NCBI GenBank assembly: GCA_017545045.1
Contig: JAFYDA010000127.1
Location: 1-33,227 of the forward strand
Direction: 5' to 3'
Origin: Prevotella sp.
GTDB taxonomy: Bacteria > Bacteroidota > Bacteroidia > Bacteroidales > Bacteroidaceae
DNA: 33,227 nt
The translations under genes and the position numbers were made by a program. The notes under the pieces were generated by a model. It was not told where the DNA came from and ran no database searches. It saw only the letters and a list, made by a program, of their open reading frames with translations. Below are positions 1 through 7,539 of the stretch, one piece after another (within the stretch, counting starts at the first letter, position 1; the number at the start of each line of letters is the position of its first letter).

Positions 1-259
1 AACTGCAACGACCTACGCACCAGCAGGACGTCCAGACCTGGCTGATGCAGAGTTGGCACAGGTGGAGGTACTTGAGAGTTATTTGCCGAAACAACTTTCC
101 CAAGAGGAGATAGAGGCAGAGGTGAAGAAAATCATTGCTGAGGTTGGAGCCACAAGTATGAAGGAGATGGGAAAGGTAATGGGCACTGCCAGCAAGCAGT
201 TGGCAGGAAAGGCTGATGGACGAGTCATCTCTGAGATTGTGAAGAAACTCTTGGCATAA
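1..259 (+). CDS. GatB/YqeY-domain protein, C-terminal part (5' end outside window)
   Basis: The reading frame is open from base 2, so the gene enters from the left edge and only about the last 85 residues are seen. The visible sequence reads GRPDLADAELAQVEVLESYLPKQ and then a helical tail ending VISEIVKKLLA. This matches the C-terminal half of YqeY proteins, a small helical family related to the tail domain of GatB and proposed to act in tRNA-dependent amidation or tRNA binding. The internal TTG at 53 is not the true start. The stop is TAA at 257-259. The next 109 bases before feoB hold no gene and no promoter that I can recognise. The family call is good; the exact function of YqeY is poorly known. 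Confidence 0.85.
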   Translation, partial: TATTYAPAGRPDLADAELAQVEVLESYLPKQLSQEEIEAEVKKIIAEVGATSMKEMGKVMGTASKQLAGKADGRVISEIVKKLLA

Positions 260-368
260 ACTTAATTCTATGTCTAAAATTAGTGGCACAATAATGGCAC
301 GGAGCACTGTAACTCGCTGGTACTCAGTATGTGCTTTAAACTTCAACGAGGATGAGTATTAAGCCTAA

Positions 369-2693
369 ATGAAGCTATCAGAGCTGAAAACAGGTGAACG
401 TGGCGTCATCGTCAAGGTGGCGGGTCACGGAGGCTTCCGAAAGCGCATCGTGGAGATGGGCTTTATTAAGGGAAAGGCGATAGAGGTGCTGCTGAACGCA
501 CCGCTACAGGATCCCGTGAAATACAGGATCATGGGCTACGAGGTGTCGCTTCGCCATCATGAGGCCGACATGATTGAAGTGATGACGGAGGCTGATGCTC
601 GCCGTGCGAATAATGTTGCAGGAGCGGCTACTGCCGACAAGAAGGTGATAACAGAGGCACACCTGCGTCACGAAGCTTTCCGTGAGCGTCGTCATCTGAA
701 CGTGGCGCTGGTGGGCAATCCGAACTGCGGCAAGACATCGCTCTTCAACTACGCATCGGGTGCCCATGCCCATGTGGGCAACTACAGTGGCGTGACGGTG
801 GATGCCTCGGAAGCTAAGGCGCACTTCTACGGCTACGACTTCTCGCTGACGGACCTTCCTGGCACTTATTCGCTGTCGTGCTATTCGCCTGAGGAACTTT
901 ATGTGCGCAAGCATCTGGTAGAGCAGATGCCCGACGTGGTCATCAATGTGATTGACGCCTCGAACCTGGAGCGTAATCTCTATCTGACGACTCAGTTGGT
1001 GGATATGAACGTACGCATGGTGTGCGCACTGAACATGTACGACGAATTCGAGCGCCGTGGCGACAGTGTGGACATCAAGACGCTCTCAATGCTGTTCGGC
1101 ATGCCGATGGTTCCAACGTCGTTTAAGACGGGTATGGGCGTGAAGGACCTGTTCAAGGCTGTTATCCGCGTGTATGAAACGCAGGAAGCCTCACGTCACA
1201 TCCACATCAACTACGGTCATGAGATAGAGAACGGCATCAGCCACATACAGAAGTTCCTGAAGGCTGACGAGCATATACGCCAGCGTTATTCGACGCGCTA
1301 TCTGGCTATCAAGCTGCTGGAGAATGACCCCGATATCACGCAGTACGTGGGTCAGCATTTTGCTGATGAGCACCGTCCGGAGGATCGCAAAAAGCTGTTG
1401 GCTGTGCGCAATCACGCCGCCAACCGTGTGTTGGAAGAAACCGGTAGCGACTCTGAGACGGCCATCATGGATGCCAAGTATGGCTTTATCAACGGTGCGC
1501 TGACCGAGGCCGGCTACCGGACGGGTACGAAAGAGAACATCTACCGCAATACGCACATGATAGACAATGTGCTGTCGAACAAATACATCGGTTTTCCCAT
1601 TTTCTTCCTGATACTGTTTGTGATGTTCCAGACCACGTTTGCCCTTGGTCAGTATCCGATGGACTGGATAGATGCAGGCGTGGGGTGGCTGGGCGACTGG
1701 ATAGGTTCGACGATGGCTGAGGGACCGCTGCGCTCGATGCTGGTCGACGGCGTCATTGGCGGTGTGGGGTCGGTGATTGTGTTCCTGCCGCAGATTCTGA
1801 TACTCTACTTCTTCATCTCGCTGATGGAGGACTCGGGCTACATGGCGCGTGCTGCCTTCATCATGGACCGTCTGATGCACAAGATGGGGCTGCACGGCAA
1901 GTCGTTCATTCCGCTGGTCATGGGCTTCGGCTGCAATGTGCCAGCAGTGATGGCTACCCGCACCATAGAGAGTCGCCGTTCGCGCCTGATAACGATGATG
2001 GTGCTGCCGTTTATGTCGTGCTCGGCGCGCCTGCCTATATATATTATGGTGACGGGCATGTTCTTTGCGGCTCAATACCGGTCGCTGGTCATGATCTCAC
2101 TCTATGCGGTAGGCATCCTCGTGTCGGTAGTCGTGAGCAATGTCTTGTCGCGCTCTGTACTGAAGGGCGAGGACACGCCGTTTGTGATGGAGCTGCCACC
2201 CTACCGCTGGCCTACGGCCAAGGCGATAGTGCGTCACACGTGGGAGAAAGGTAAGGAATACTTGAAGAAGATGGGCGGCATCATCCTTGTGGCCAGCATC
2301 ATCGTTTGGGCACTGGGCTATTTCGGCTCGATGGGCATTGCGCCCTCGCTGGCCGAGAGCTTCATAGGCCGTATGGGGCAGGCTATTGAGCCGCTGTTCT
2401 CGCTGCAGGGCTTCAACTGGCAGCTCGATGTGTCGCTCATTGCCGGTGTGGGTGCCAAGGAGATTGTGGCTTCAACGATGGGTGTCTTGGGGGGCTTCGA
2501 AGGCATTACGCCGCTGGCGGCCTACGCCTACCTGCTCTTCGTACTGCTCTACTTCCCTTGTTTGGCTACAATTGTTGCTATTAAGCATGAGACGGGCTCC
2601 TGGCGATGGGCCGTCACGGCCGCCGTCTATACAACATGCGTGGCCTGGGTGGTTTCGGTGTTGGTTTATCAGGTGGGGAGGTTGCTGGTGTAA
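369..2693 (+). CDS. feoB: Fused FeoA-FeoB ferrous iron transporter
   Basis: Inner-membrane GTP-dependent Fe(II) uptake protein. Residues 1-72 form a FeoA (SH3-like) domain (MKLSELKTGERGVIVKV...). A linker to about 108 follows, then the FeoB G domain with G1 GNPNCGKT at 116-123, G2 region VGNYSGVTV at 136-144, G3 DLPG at 162-165, G4 NMYD at 222-225 and a G5-like SFKTG at 251-255. The C-terminal half carries two gate domains with many hydrophobic segments and GFGCNVPAVMATR in the pore region. At 774 residues it is the usual length for the FeoA-FeoB fusions common in Bacteroidota. It stands alone, with no separate feoA or feoC seen. No Fur box could be recognised upstream. Confidence in the identification is high. 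Confidence 0.96.
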   Translation: MKLSELKTGERGVIVKVAGHGGFRKRIVEMGFIKGKAIEVLLNAPLQDPVKYRIMGYEVSLRHHEADMIEVMTEADARRANNVAGAATADKKVITEAHLRHEAFRERRHLNVALVGNPNCGKTSLFNYASGAHAHVGNYSGVTVDASEAKAHFYGYDFSLTDLPGTYSLSCYSPEELYVRKHLVEQMPDVVINVIDASNLERNLYLTTQLVDMNVRMVCALNMYDEFERRGDSVDIKTLSMLFGMPMVPTSFKTGMGVKDLFKAVIRVYETQEASRHIHINYGHEIENGISHIQKFLKADEHIRQRYSTRYLAIKLLENDPDITQYVGQHFADEHRPEDRKKLLAVRNHAANRVLEETGSDSETAIMDAKYGFINGALTEAGYRTGTKENIYRNTHMIDNVLSNKYIGFPIFFLILFVMFQTTFALGQYPMDWIDAGVGWLGDWIGSTMAEGPLRSMLVDGVIGGVGSVIVFLPQILILYFFISLMEDSGYMARAAFIMDRLMHKMGLHGKSFIPLVMGFGCNVPAVMATRTIESRRSRLITMMVLPFMSCSARLPIYIMVTGMFFAAQYRSLVMISLYAVGILVSVVVSNVLSRSVLKGEDTPFVMELPPYRWPTAKAIVRHTWEKGKEYLKKMGGIILVASIIVWALGYFGSMGIAPSLAESFIGRMGQAIEPLFSLQGFNWQLDVSLIAGVGAKEIVASTMGVLGGFEGITPLAAYAYLLFVLLYFPCLATIVAIKHETGSWRWAVTAAVYTTCVAWVVSVLVYQVGRLLV

Positions 2694-2702
2694 TCGATGT
2701 CT

Positions 2703-2719
2703 GCACGGGTGAACCGTGC
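2703..2719 (+). terminator. Weak hairpin between convergent feoB and the 2739-3560 gene
   Basis: GCACGG and CCGTGC form a 6-bp stem with a 5-base loop just after the feoB stop. A T/C-rich stretch (TTCTTTCTTTT) follows about 11 bases later. The poor position of the T-run makes intrinsic termination only possible. Confidence 0.3.
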
Positions 2720-2738
2720 TGCGCGACCGTTCTTTCTT

Positions 2739-3560
2739 TTACTCTTCGATGTGCGAAAGGGAGTGGGCAAACGACGTGAAGAAGTTGGTGATGGTTTCTG
2801 CGGGGTAGTACCTGAAGTATTTGGCCGATCGGCGCACGTGCCACAGCATGGCTGAAGAGTTTGAGGTGTGTACGAAGATGTTTTTCCCCTGCGAAAAGTA
2901 CCATTCCTCAGCGTGTGAATTCTTTTGACGCAGCATGTCGCGGATGACTTGCTCCATCTGCTCGTCTGCTACAGGTTTCATGAAAGGCAGTTCCTCTGGC
3001 TCGAAGTGCATCAGCTTGACCAGCATCATGGCGGCCAGTTGAGTCATCGGCTCTAACCGTAGCTGCTTGATCCACTGATTGAGTGTGGTGAAGTCTATCC
3101 TGTTTGACGATTGTCGTAGGAACACGCCCAGTTCAGTGATGCGCTTGACGGGGATTCCTGCATTCATGATGAACCGGCAGGTGCCCAGCAGGTGGAGTAG
3201 GGCAGTGCGCGTCTCCGTGTTCGAATCTTCTGAGTCGAGAATGTTCTGCAGCGTGTGGTTCAGCACGGGATTCGTCAGGTGGTCGGCCATCAGCAAATCG
3301 TTCTCGTCCTCTGAGTCTGACGTTTGTTCGTCAGCCGTCTTTTCTTTGTTCCACTTCTCTTTCAGCTGGGCTGGAATCTGTAGGAAGAACTGATCTTGGC
3401 ATCGCTCTATACCTTTATATATGATAGGTTCCACATCGTGCATCACCGACATCTGATAGAGCCGGTTCCACTTCCATGCCGACAGCGGCTCGATTTGTTC
3501 CTTTGTATTGAAAGCACCTGAACGTAGCAGGCGATAAAAGTTTCTCTCCGTGATGTTCAT
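2739..3560 (-). CDS. Uncharacterised protein, possible core-less NTP_transf_5 relative
   Basis: 273 residues, soluble, no signal peptide. The N-terminus (FYRLLRSGAFN...WNRLYQMSVMHDVEPIIYKGI) recalls the start of the uncharacterised nucleotidyltransferase family NTP_transf_5. The stretch LLHLLGTCRFIMNAGIPVKRITELGVFLRQ recalls that family's C-terminal part. The catalytic middle with its DxD-type acidic motif is not visible; an acidic linker (TADEQTSDSEDEND) stands in its place. This resemblance is from memory and may be wrong. Its ATG overlaps the antiporter stop by 4 bases (ATGA type), so it is translationally coupled as the last gene of the uxaA operon. No function is assigned. Confidence 0.6.
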   Translation of the reverse strand: MNITERNFYRLLRSGAFNTKEQIEPLSAWKWNRLYQMSVMHDVEPIIYKGIERCQDQFFLQIPAQLKEKWNKEKTADEQTSDSEDENDLLMADHLTNPVLNHTLQNILDSEDSNTETRTALLHLLGTCRFIMNAGIPVKRITELGVFLRQSSNRIDFTTLNQWIKQLRLEPMTQLAAMMLVKLMHFEPEELPFMKPVADEQMEQVIRDMLRQKNSHAEEWYFSQGKNIFVHTSNSSAMLWHVRRSAKYFRYYPAETITNFFTSFAHSLSHIEE

Positions 3561-4834
3561 GAGTATTTTCTTGGATAACGTAGCAGGATGGCCATCAATG
3601 CTGTAATGCCGATGGCATAAGGATAATAGAGGTGGGGTAGGATAGCTACAGGGTTGAGGCTAGCCAGTCCTGCAGCCATGAGCATCTGTGCGCCATAGGG
3701 GATGAGCCCCTGTGTGAAGCACGAGAAGGTGTCGAGAATAGAGGCAGACTTGCGGTTGTCGATGCCGAAGCGGTCGCCGATGTGTTTGGCAATACCGCCG
3801 ACGGTGATGATGGCTACGGTGTTGTTGGCGGTACAGACGTTGACTATCGATACCAATGCCGCTATCGACAGTTCGGCACCACGCTTACCTGTGACGTGAC
3901 GGGTCAGCAGACGGATGATATAGTCGATGCCACCCTGCTGTTTGATGATTTCCAGAAGTCCGCCCGCCATCATGGTGATGATAATCAGTTCGCCCATGCC
4001 GACAATACCGTCGCCCATGGCACTGAACCATCCATAGATGTCGTAGCTGCCGTTGAGGAGTCCGATGACTCCTGTCAGCATAAGTCCTAAAGTGAGAACG
4101 GCCATGACGTTCATGCCAAATAGTGCTGTAATAAGTACGACGAGATAGGGGATGACCTTCACGGGTTCCAGGGCGGGAAGGTCTGCAGGAGCATGGACGT
4201 TGGCTCCAGTCACGATGTAGATGATAAGGACTACCAGTGCTGCCGGCATGACGAGGAAGAAATTGACACGGAACTTGTCGCTCAGTTTACAGCCCTGTGT
4301 TTGAGTAGCGGCGATGGTGGTGTCGCTGATGAACGACAGATTGTCGCCGAAGAACGAACCGCCGACCACGATGGCTGTCATCATGGCTACCGATGTACCC
4401 GTCTGCTCAGCCACACCAGCTGCAATGGGAGTCAGTGCCACGATGGTGCCCACTGAGGTGCCGATGCTTAGGGAGATGAAGCAGGCGGCGATAAAAAGGC
4501 CCGCCAACAGCAGCTGAGGCGGCAGCAGTGCCAGCGTCAGGTTTACCGTGGCGTCGATGCTGCCCATCACCTTGGCCGAATGGGCAAAAGCTCCTGCCAG
4601 AATAAAAATCCATATCATGAGCATCATCTGTCCTGTTGATGCTCCTTTTGAAAAGGTGTCAATACGTTTCTTCAAAGGCATGCCGCCACTGATGATAACA
4701 GCATAAATACTGGCCACCATGAACGCTACGGTGATGGGAACCTTGTAGAAGTCGCCAGCAATGATACTCGTGACCAGATACAAGGCGATGAACACCACAA
4801 GCGGTGATAGTGCAATGAGACCTTTCTTCAACAT
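3557..4834 (-). CDS. NhaC-family Na+/H+ antiporter-like membrane transporter
   Basis: A 425-residue polytopic inner-membrane protein with about 10-12 hydrophobic segments. It carries NhaC-type motifs: SLSIGTSVGTIVALTPI, VGGSFFGDNLSFISDTTIAATQTQG and a late VNVCTANNTVAIITVGGIA. The family exchanges Na+ for H+, and some members move organic anions or amino acids. It sits 2 bases downstream of uxaA and overlaps the next gene by 4 bases, so it belongs to the hexuronate operon. I infer that it either supplies ion balance during sugar-acid use or itself moves a sugar acid; the sequence does not decide between these. The family assignment is firm and the substrate unknown. Confidence 0.85.
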   Translation of the reverse strand: MLKKGLIALSPLVVFIALYLVTSIIAGDFYKVPITVAFMVASIYAVIISGGMPLKKRIDTFSKGASTGQMMLMIWIFILAGAFAHSAKVMGSIDATVNLTLALLPPQLLLAGLFIAACFISLSIGTSVGTIVALTPIAAGVAEQTGTSVAMMTAIVVGGSFFGDNLSFISDTTIAATQTQGCKLSDKFRVNFFLVMPAALVVLIIYIVTGANVHAPADLPALEPVKVIPYLVVLITALFGMNVMAVLTLGLMLTGVIGLLNGSYDIYGWFSAMGDGIVGMGELIIITMMAGGLLEIIKQQGGIDYIIRLLTRHVTGKRGAELSIAALVSIVNVCTANNTVAIITVGGIAKHIGDRFGIDNRKSASILDTFSCFTQGLIPYGAQMLMAAGLASLNPVAILPHLYYPYAIGITALMAILLRYPRKYS

Positions 4835-4836
4835 CT

Positions 4837-6330
4837 TTACAACGTGACGCCGTTTTTGAAAATGCTGATTTCGTGGTAACCGTTTTCTTCGTTGCGGGCA
4901 CGCTCGCCTGAGGCCACGGCCAGCACTTTGTCAATGAATTCGGGTACGATTTCCTGCATAGTGCGGCCTTCTACCAGCTGTCCGGCAGAGAAGTCAATCC
5001 ACTGCGGCTTATTCTTGGCGAGTGTGGGATTGGTGGCAATCTTCATGGTGGGAACGAAGGTGCCAAACGGCGTGCCGCGTCCTGTGGTGAACAGCACCAG
5101 ATGACAGCCGCAGGAAGCCAATGCCGTGGCAGCCACAAGGTCGTTACCAGGAGCCGACAGTAGGTTGAGCCCCTTGGCCGTCAGACGGTCGCCGTACTCC
5201 ATGACGCCACTGACGGGGGCCTTGCCACACTTCTGCGTACAGCCGAGAGCTTTGTCTTCGAGCGTCGAGATACCGCCGGCCTTGTTGCCAGGTGAAGGAT
5301 TCTCACCCACGGGCTCACCGTGACTCAGGTAATAGTTTTTGAAATGATTAATCATCGATACAGTCTGCTCAAAGAGTTCCGGCGTTTGACAGCGGTTCAT
5401 GAGGATGGTCTCGGCGCCAAACATTTCGGGTACTTCTGTCAGTACGCTGGTACCGCCCTGTGCTACAAGCCAGTCGCTGAACTCGCCTACCAGCGGATTG
5501 GCCGTGATACCACTGAATCCGTCGCTACCGCCGCACTTCAGACCGACGCGCAGTTCAGAGACGGACACCTCCTCGCGGCGGTCCTGAGAAGCAATGGCGT
5601 AGAGCTCACGAAGAATCTGCATGCCAGCTTCCACCTCGTCGCCATCCACCTTCTGCGTAACCAACAGACGGATGCGTGACTGGTCGTAGTCGCCGAGCAT
5701 CTTCATGAAGTCGTCGGGCTGGTTGTTCTCACAGCCGAGGCTCAGCACCAATACGCCGCCAGCATTGGGGTGGAGGCAGATGTCGCGCAGCACCTTGCGG
5801 GTGTTCTCGTGGTCATCGGACAATTGTGAACAGCCGTAGTTATGATGCCAGGCGTGGATGCCGTCAATGTTCTTGCAGCCCGTTTCCTGCATCAGTTTGT
5901 GAACGAGCCGTTCGGCTATGCCGTTGACGCAGCCCACGGTGGGCACTATCCAAATCTCGTTGCGTACGCCAACGTCACCGTTTTTGCGGCGATAGCCTTT
6001 GAAGGTGCGATGCTCAACGGGAATGCCCAGTTCTTCGTTCACGGGTTGGTAGGTGTATTCCAGTGTTCCGCTGAGGTTGGTCTTCAGGTTGTTCTCATTC
6101 ACCCATTCGCCGGCCTTCATGTCACGAAGGGCATGGCCAATAGGGTAGCCGTACTTGATGATGTTCTCGCCTTCTTTGATATCGTGCAGCAGTACTTTGT
6201 GGCCTGCCGGCACGTCTTCGGCCAGTACAACACTTTCGCCGCCGACCTCGATGATGTCGTCTTTCTTCTTGGCTGCAAGACAGACAACGACAGAGTCTGC
6301 CGGATTGATTTTTATGAACGTAGTTTGCAT
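4837..6330 (-). CDS. uxaA: Altronate dehydratase
   Basis: Converts D-altronate to 2-keto-3-deoxygluconate plus water in galacturonate catabolism (cytoplasmic, iron or manganese dependent). Residues 1 to about 95 form the N-terminal SAF domain, ending near GHALRDMKAGEWV. The catalytic GD_AH_C region follows with GDVGVRNE at about 118-125, HHNYGCSQL at 162-170, SLGCENNQ at 197-204 and KCGGSDGFSG at 265-274. At 497 residues it is full length. It is the second gene of a minus-strand operon, 24 bases after the LacI-type regulator and 2 bases before the antiporter. No uxaB, uxaC or KDG kinase gene lies in the window, so the pathway's other steps must be encoded elsewhere. Confidence 0.95.
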   Translation of the reverse strand: MQTTFIKINPADSVVVCLAAKKKDDIIEVGGESVVLAEDVPAGHKVLLHDIKEGENIIKYGYPIGHALRDMKAGEWVNENNLKTNLSGTLEYTYQPVNEELGIPVEHRTFKGYRRKNGDVGVRNEIWIVPTVGCVNGIAERLVHKLMQETGCKNIDGIHAWHHNYGCSQLSDDHENTRKVLRDICLHPNAGGVLVLSLGCENNQPDDFMKMLGDYDQSRIRLLVTQKVDGDEVEAGMQILRELYAIASQDRREEVSVSELRVGLKCGGSDGFSGITANPLVGEFSDWLVAQGGTSVLTEVPEMFGAETILMNRCQTPELFEQTVSMINHFKNYYLSHGEPVGENPSPGNKAGGISTLEDKALGCTQKCGKAPVSGVMEYGDRLTAKGLNLLSAPGNDLVAATALASCGCHLVLFTTGRGTPFGTFVPTMKIATNPTLAKNKPQWIDFSAGQLVEGRTMQEIVPEFIDKVLAVASGERARNEENGYHEISIFKNGVTL

Positions 6331-6354
6331 AGCAGTTAGTGTGTAAGTGCTTAA

Positions 6355-7425
6355 TTAGCCTCTGAATGTGCGTCGATAGAACTCTACGTTCTCCTTCGTC
6401 AGAATCTCAATGGGCATATAATTCACGGGATTCACCTTTTTCTTCAGCACAATAGCCTCGAAGAGCGACTCAATGCACGAGTAACCCTGGCGGTAGGCGT
6501 GTTGGGCGATGAGAAAGGAAATGCTGCCTTCGCGTACGCATACTTCGTTTTTGGGTACCATGTCGTAGCCCATAATCTGTATGTCGCGGCGATTGGAATG
6601 GAGCAGGAATTCACCCACGAGGTGGGCCTTGGAGTTGAACGTGATGCAGTGGTGTATCTGTGGGTGTTTTTTGAAGAAGTCTTCCAGGATTTTCTCGTAG
6701 TTTTCGGGCTTCTCGTCCAAAGGAAGGTTTACCTCTATGATTTTGATGTCGGGGAAGTGGTCGCGCATGTAGTGGCGGAATCCCGTCTCACGATTCTCTT
6801 GTTGCTTGGAGGCGACGTTGCCGTTACGCATCTGCTTCATCATCATAATCTCCTTCTCCTTGCCGGCAATGAGCATCAGCATGCGGGCGGCAAAGTAACC
6901 GCTTTGGAATGAGTCCTGACCGTAGAACGACAATGGTCGGAGATCGGGCATGTATGAGTCGAGCAAGATGAAGGGGATTTTTCGCTCGTGCAACTTGTCG
7001 GTGAAATTGCGCGTTACTTCCAACGTTGACGGTACCACGATGACACCGTCAGGGTTCTGACTTAGGCATTCCGTCGTAGCTTTCTCGAACGTCTTTGTGT
7101 CAAACCGCTTGTAATACATGAACTCTACGGAAATACCAAAGTCGCGGCGATGGTCACAGGAGGCGAGACAGCCTTCCTCAATCTCTTCCCAGTAGGCTTC
7201 CGACTCATGCTTTGGCAACAGGCAGTAGAATGTGTATGTCTTGTTGTAGGCCAATGCTGAGGCATACATGTTTGGCCTGTAGTCCATCTCTCCTAATGCT
7301 TTGTTGACTTTATCTAAGGCTTTCTTCGATACGTTGGGGCGGTTGTGCAGGACGCGGTCTACCGTACCTACCGAGACACCAGCGCGTTCAGCAATATCTT
7401 TGATTCTGATATTTTCCTTTGCCAT
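6355..7425 (-). CDS. LacI-family transcriptional regulator
   Basis: 356 residues. The N-terminal helix-turn-helix (IRIKDIAERAGVSVGTVDRVLHNRPNVS, about 5-33) and hinge (YRPNMYASALA) are those of LacI/GalR regulators. Residues from about 62 on form a periplasmic-binding-protein-like sensor domain. The gene starts the operon that continues into uxaA, so it probably regulates hexuronate genes and itself in response to a sugar acid; that ligand is inferred from neighbours only. Its promoter overlaps that of the divergent M3 peptidase gene, so the regulator could affect both directions. An AT-rich partial palindrome, CAAAAATTTTG at 7480-7490, is a conceivable operator, unproven. Confidence 0.92.
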   Translation of the reverse strand: MAKENIRIKDIAERAGVSVGTVDRVLHNRPNVSKKALDKVNKALGEMDYRPNMYASALAYNKTYTFYCLLPKHESEAYWEEIEEGCLASCDHRRDFGISVEFMYYKRFDTKTFEKATTECLSQNPDGVIVVPSTLEVTRNFTDKLHERKIPFILLDSYMPDLRPLSFYGQDSFQSGYFAARMLMLIAGKEKEIMMMKQMRNGNVASKQQENRETGFRHYMRDHFPDIKIIEVNLPLDEKPENYEKILEDFFKKHPQIHHCITFNSKAHLVGEFLLHSNRRDIQIMGYDMVPKNEVCVREGSISFLIAQHAYRQGYSCIESLFEAIVLKKKVNPVNYMPIEILTKENVEFYRRTFRG

Positions 7426-7469
7426 ATAATTTGTAGCTTCTTTATATCCTTTAACTTCTTAAAATGTTG

Positions 7470-7501
7470 CAAAGGTAGGCAAAAATTTTGATACTTCCAA
7501 A
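7470..7501 (-). promoter_or_regulatory. Bacteroidetes-type promoter for the LacI-uxaA operon
   Basis: On the minus strand the -33 TTTG (7498-7501) and -7 TACCTTTG (7470-7477) are 20 bp apart, matching the Bacteroidetes consensus. It lies 45 bases before the regulator's ATG and interleaves with the divergent promoter at 7487-7517. Confidence 0.75.
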
Positions 7502-7517
7502 TTTTGTTGTAACTTTG
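7487..7517 (+). promoter_or_regulatory. Bacteroidetes-type promoter for the M3 peptidase gene
   Basis: -33 TTTG (7487-7490) and -7 TAACTTTG (7510-7517) are 19 bp apart, and the ATG follows 22 bases later. It shares its DNA with the opposing promoter, so the two probably compete for polymerase. Confidence 0.78.
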
Positions 7518-7539
7518 CAGGCTGTTTAGAGAAAGACAA

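Noticed and set aside
260..368. Promoter or Fur box before feoB
   Set aside because: I could not find a convincing TAnnTTTG box or Fur-like palindrome in this stretch.
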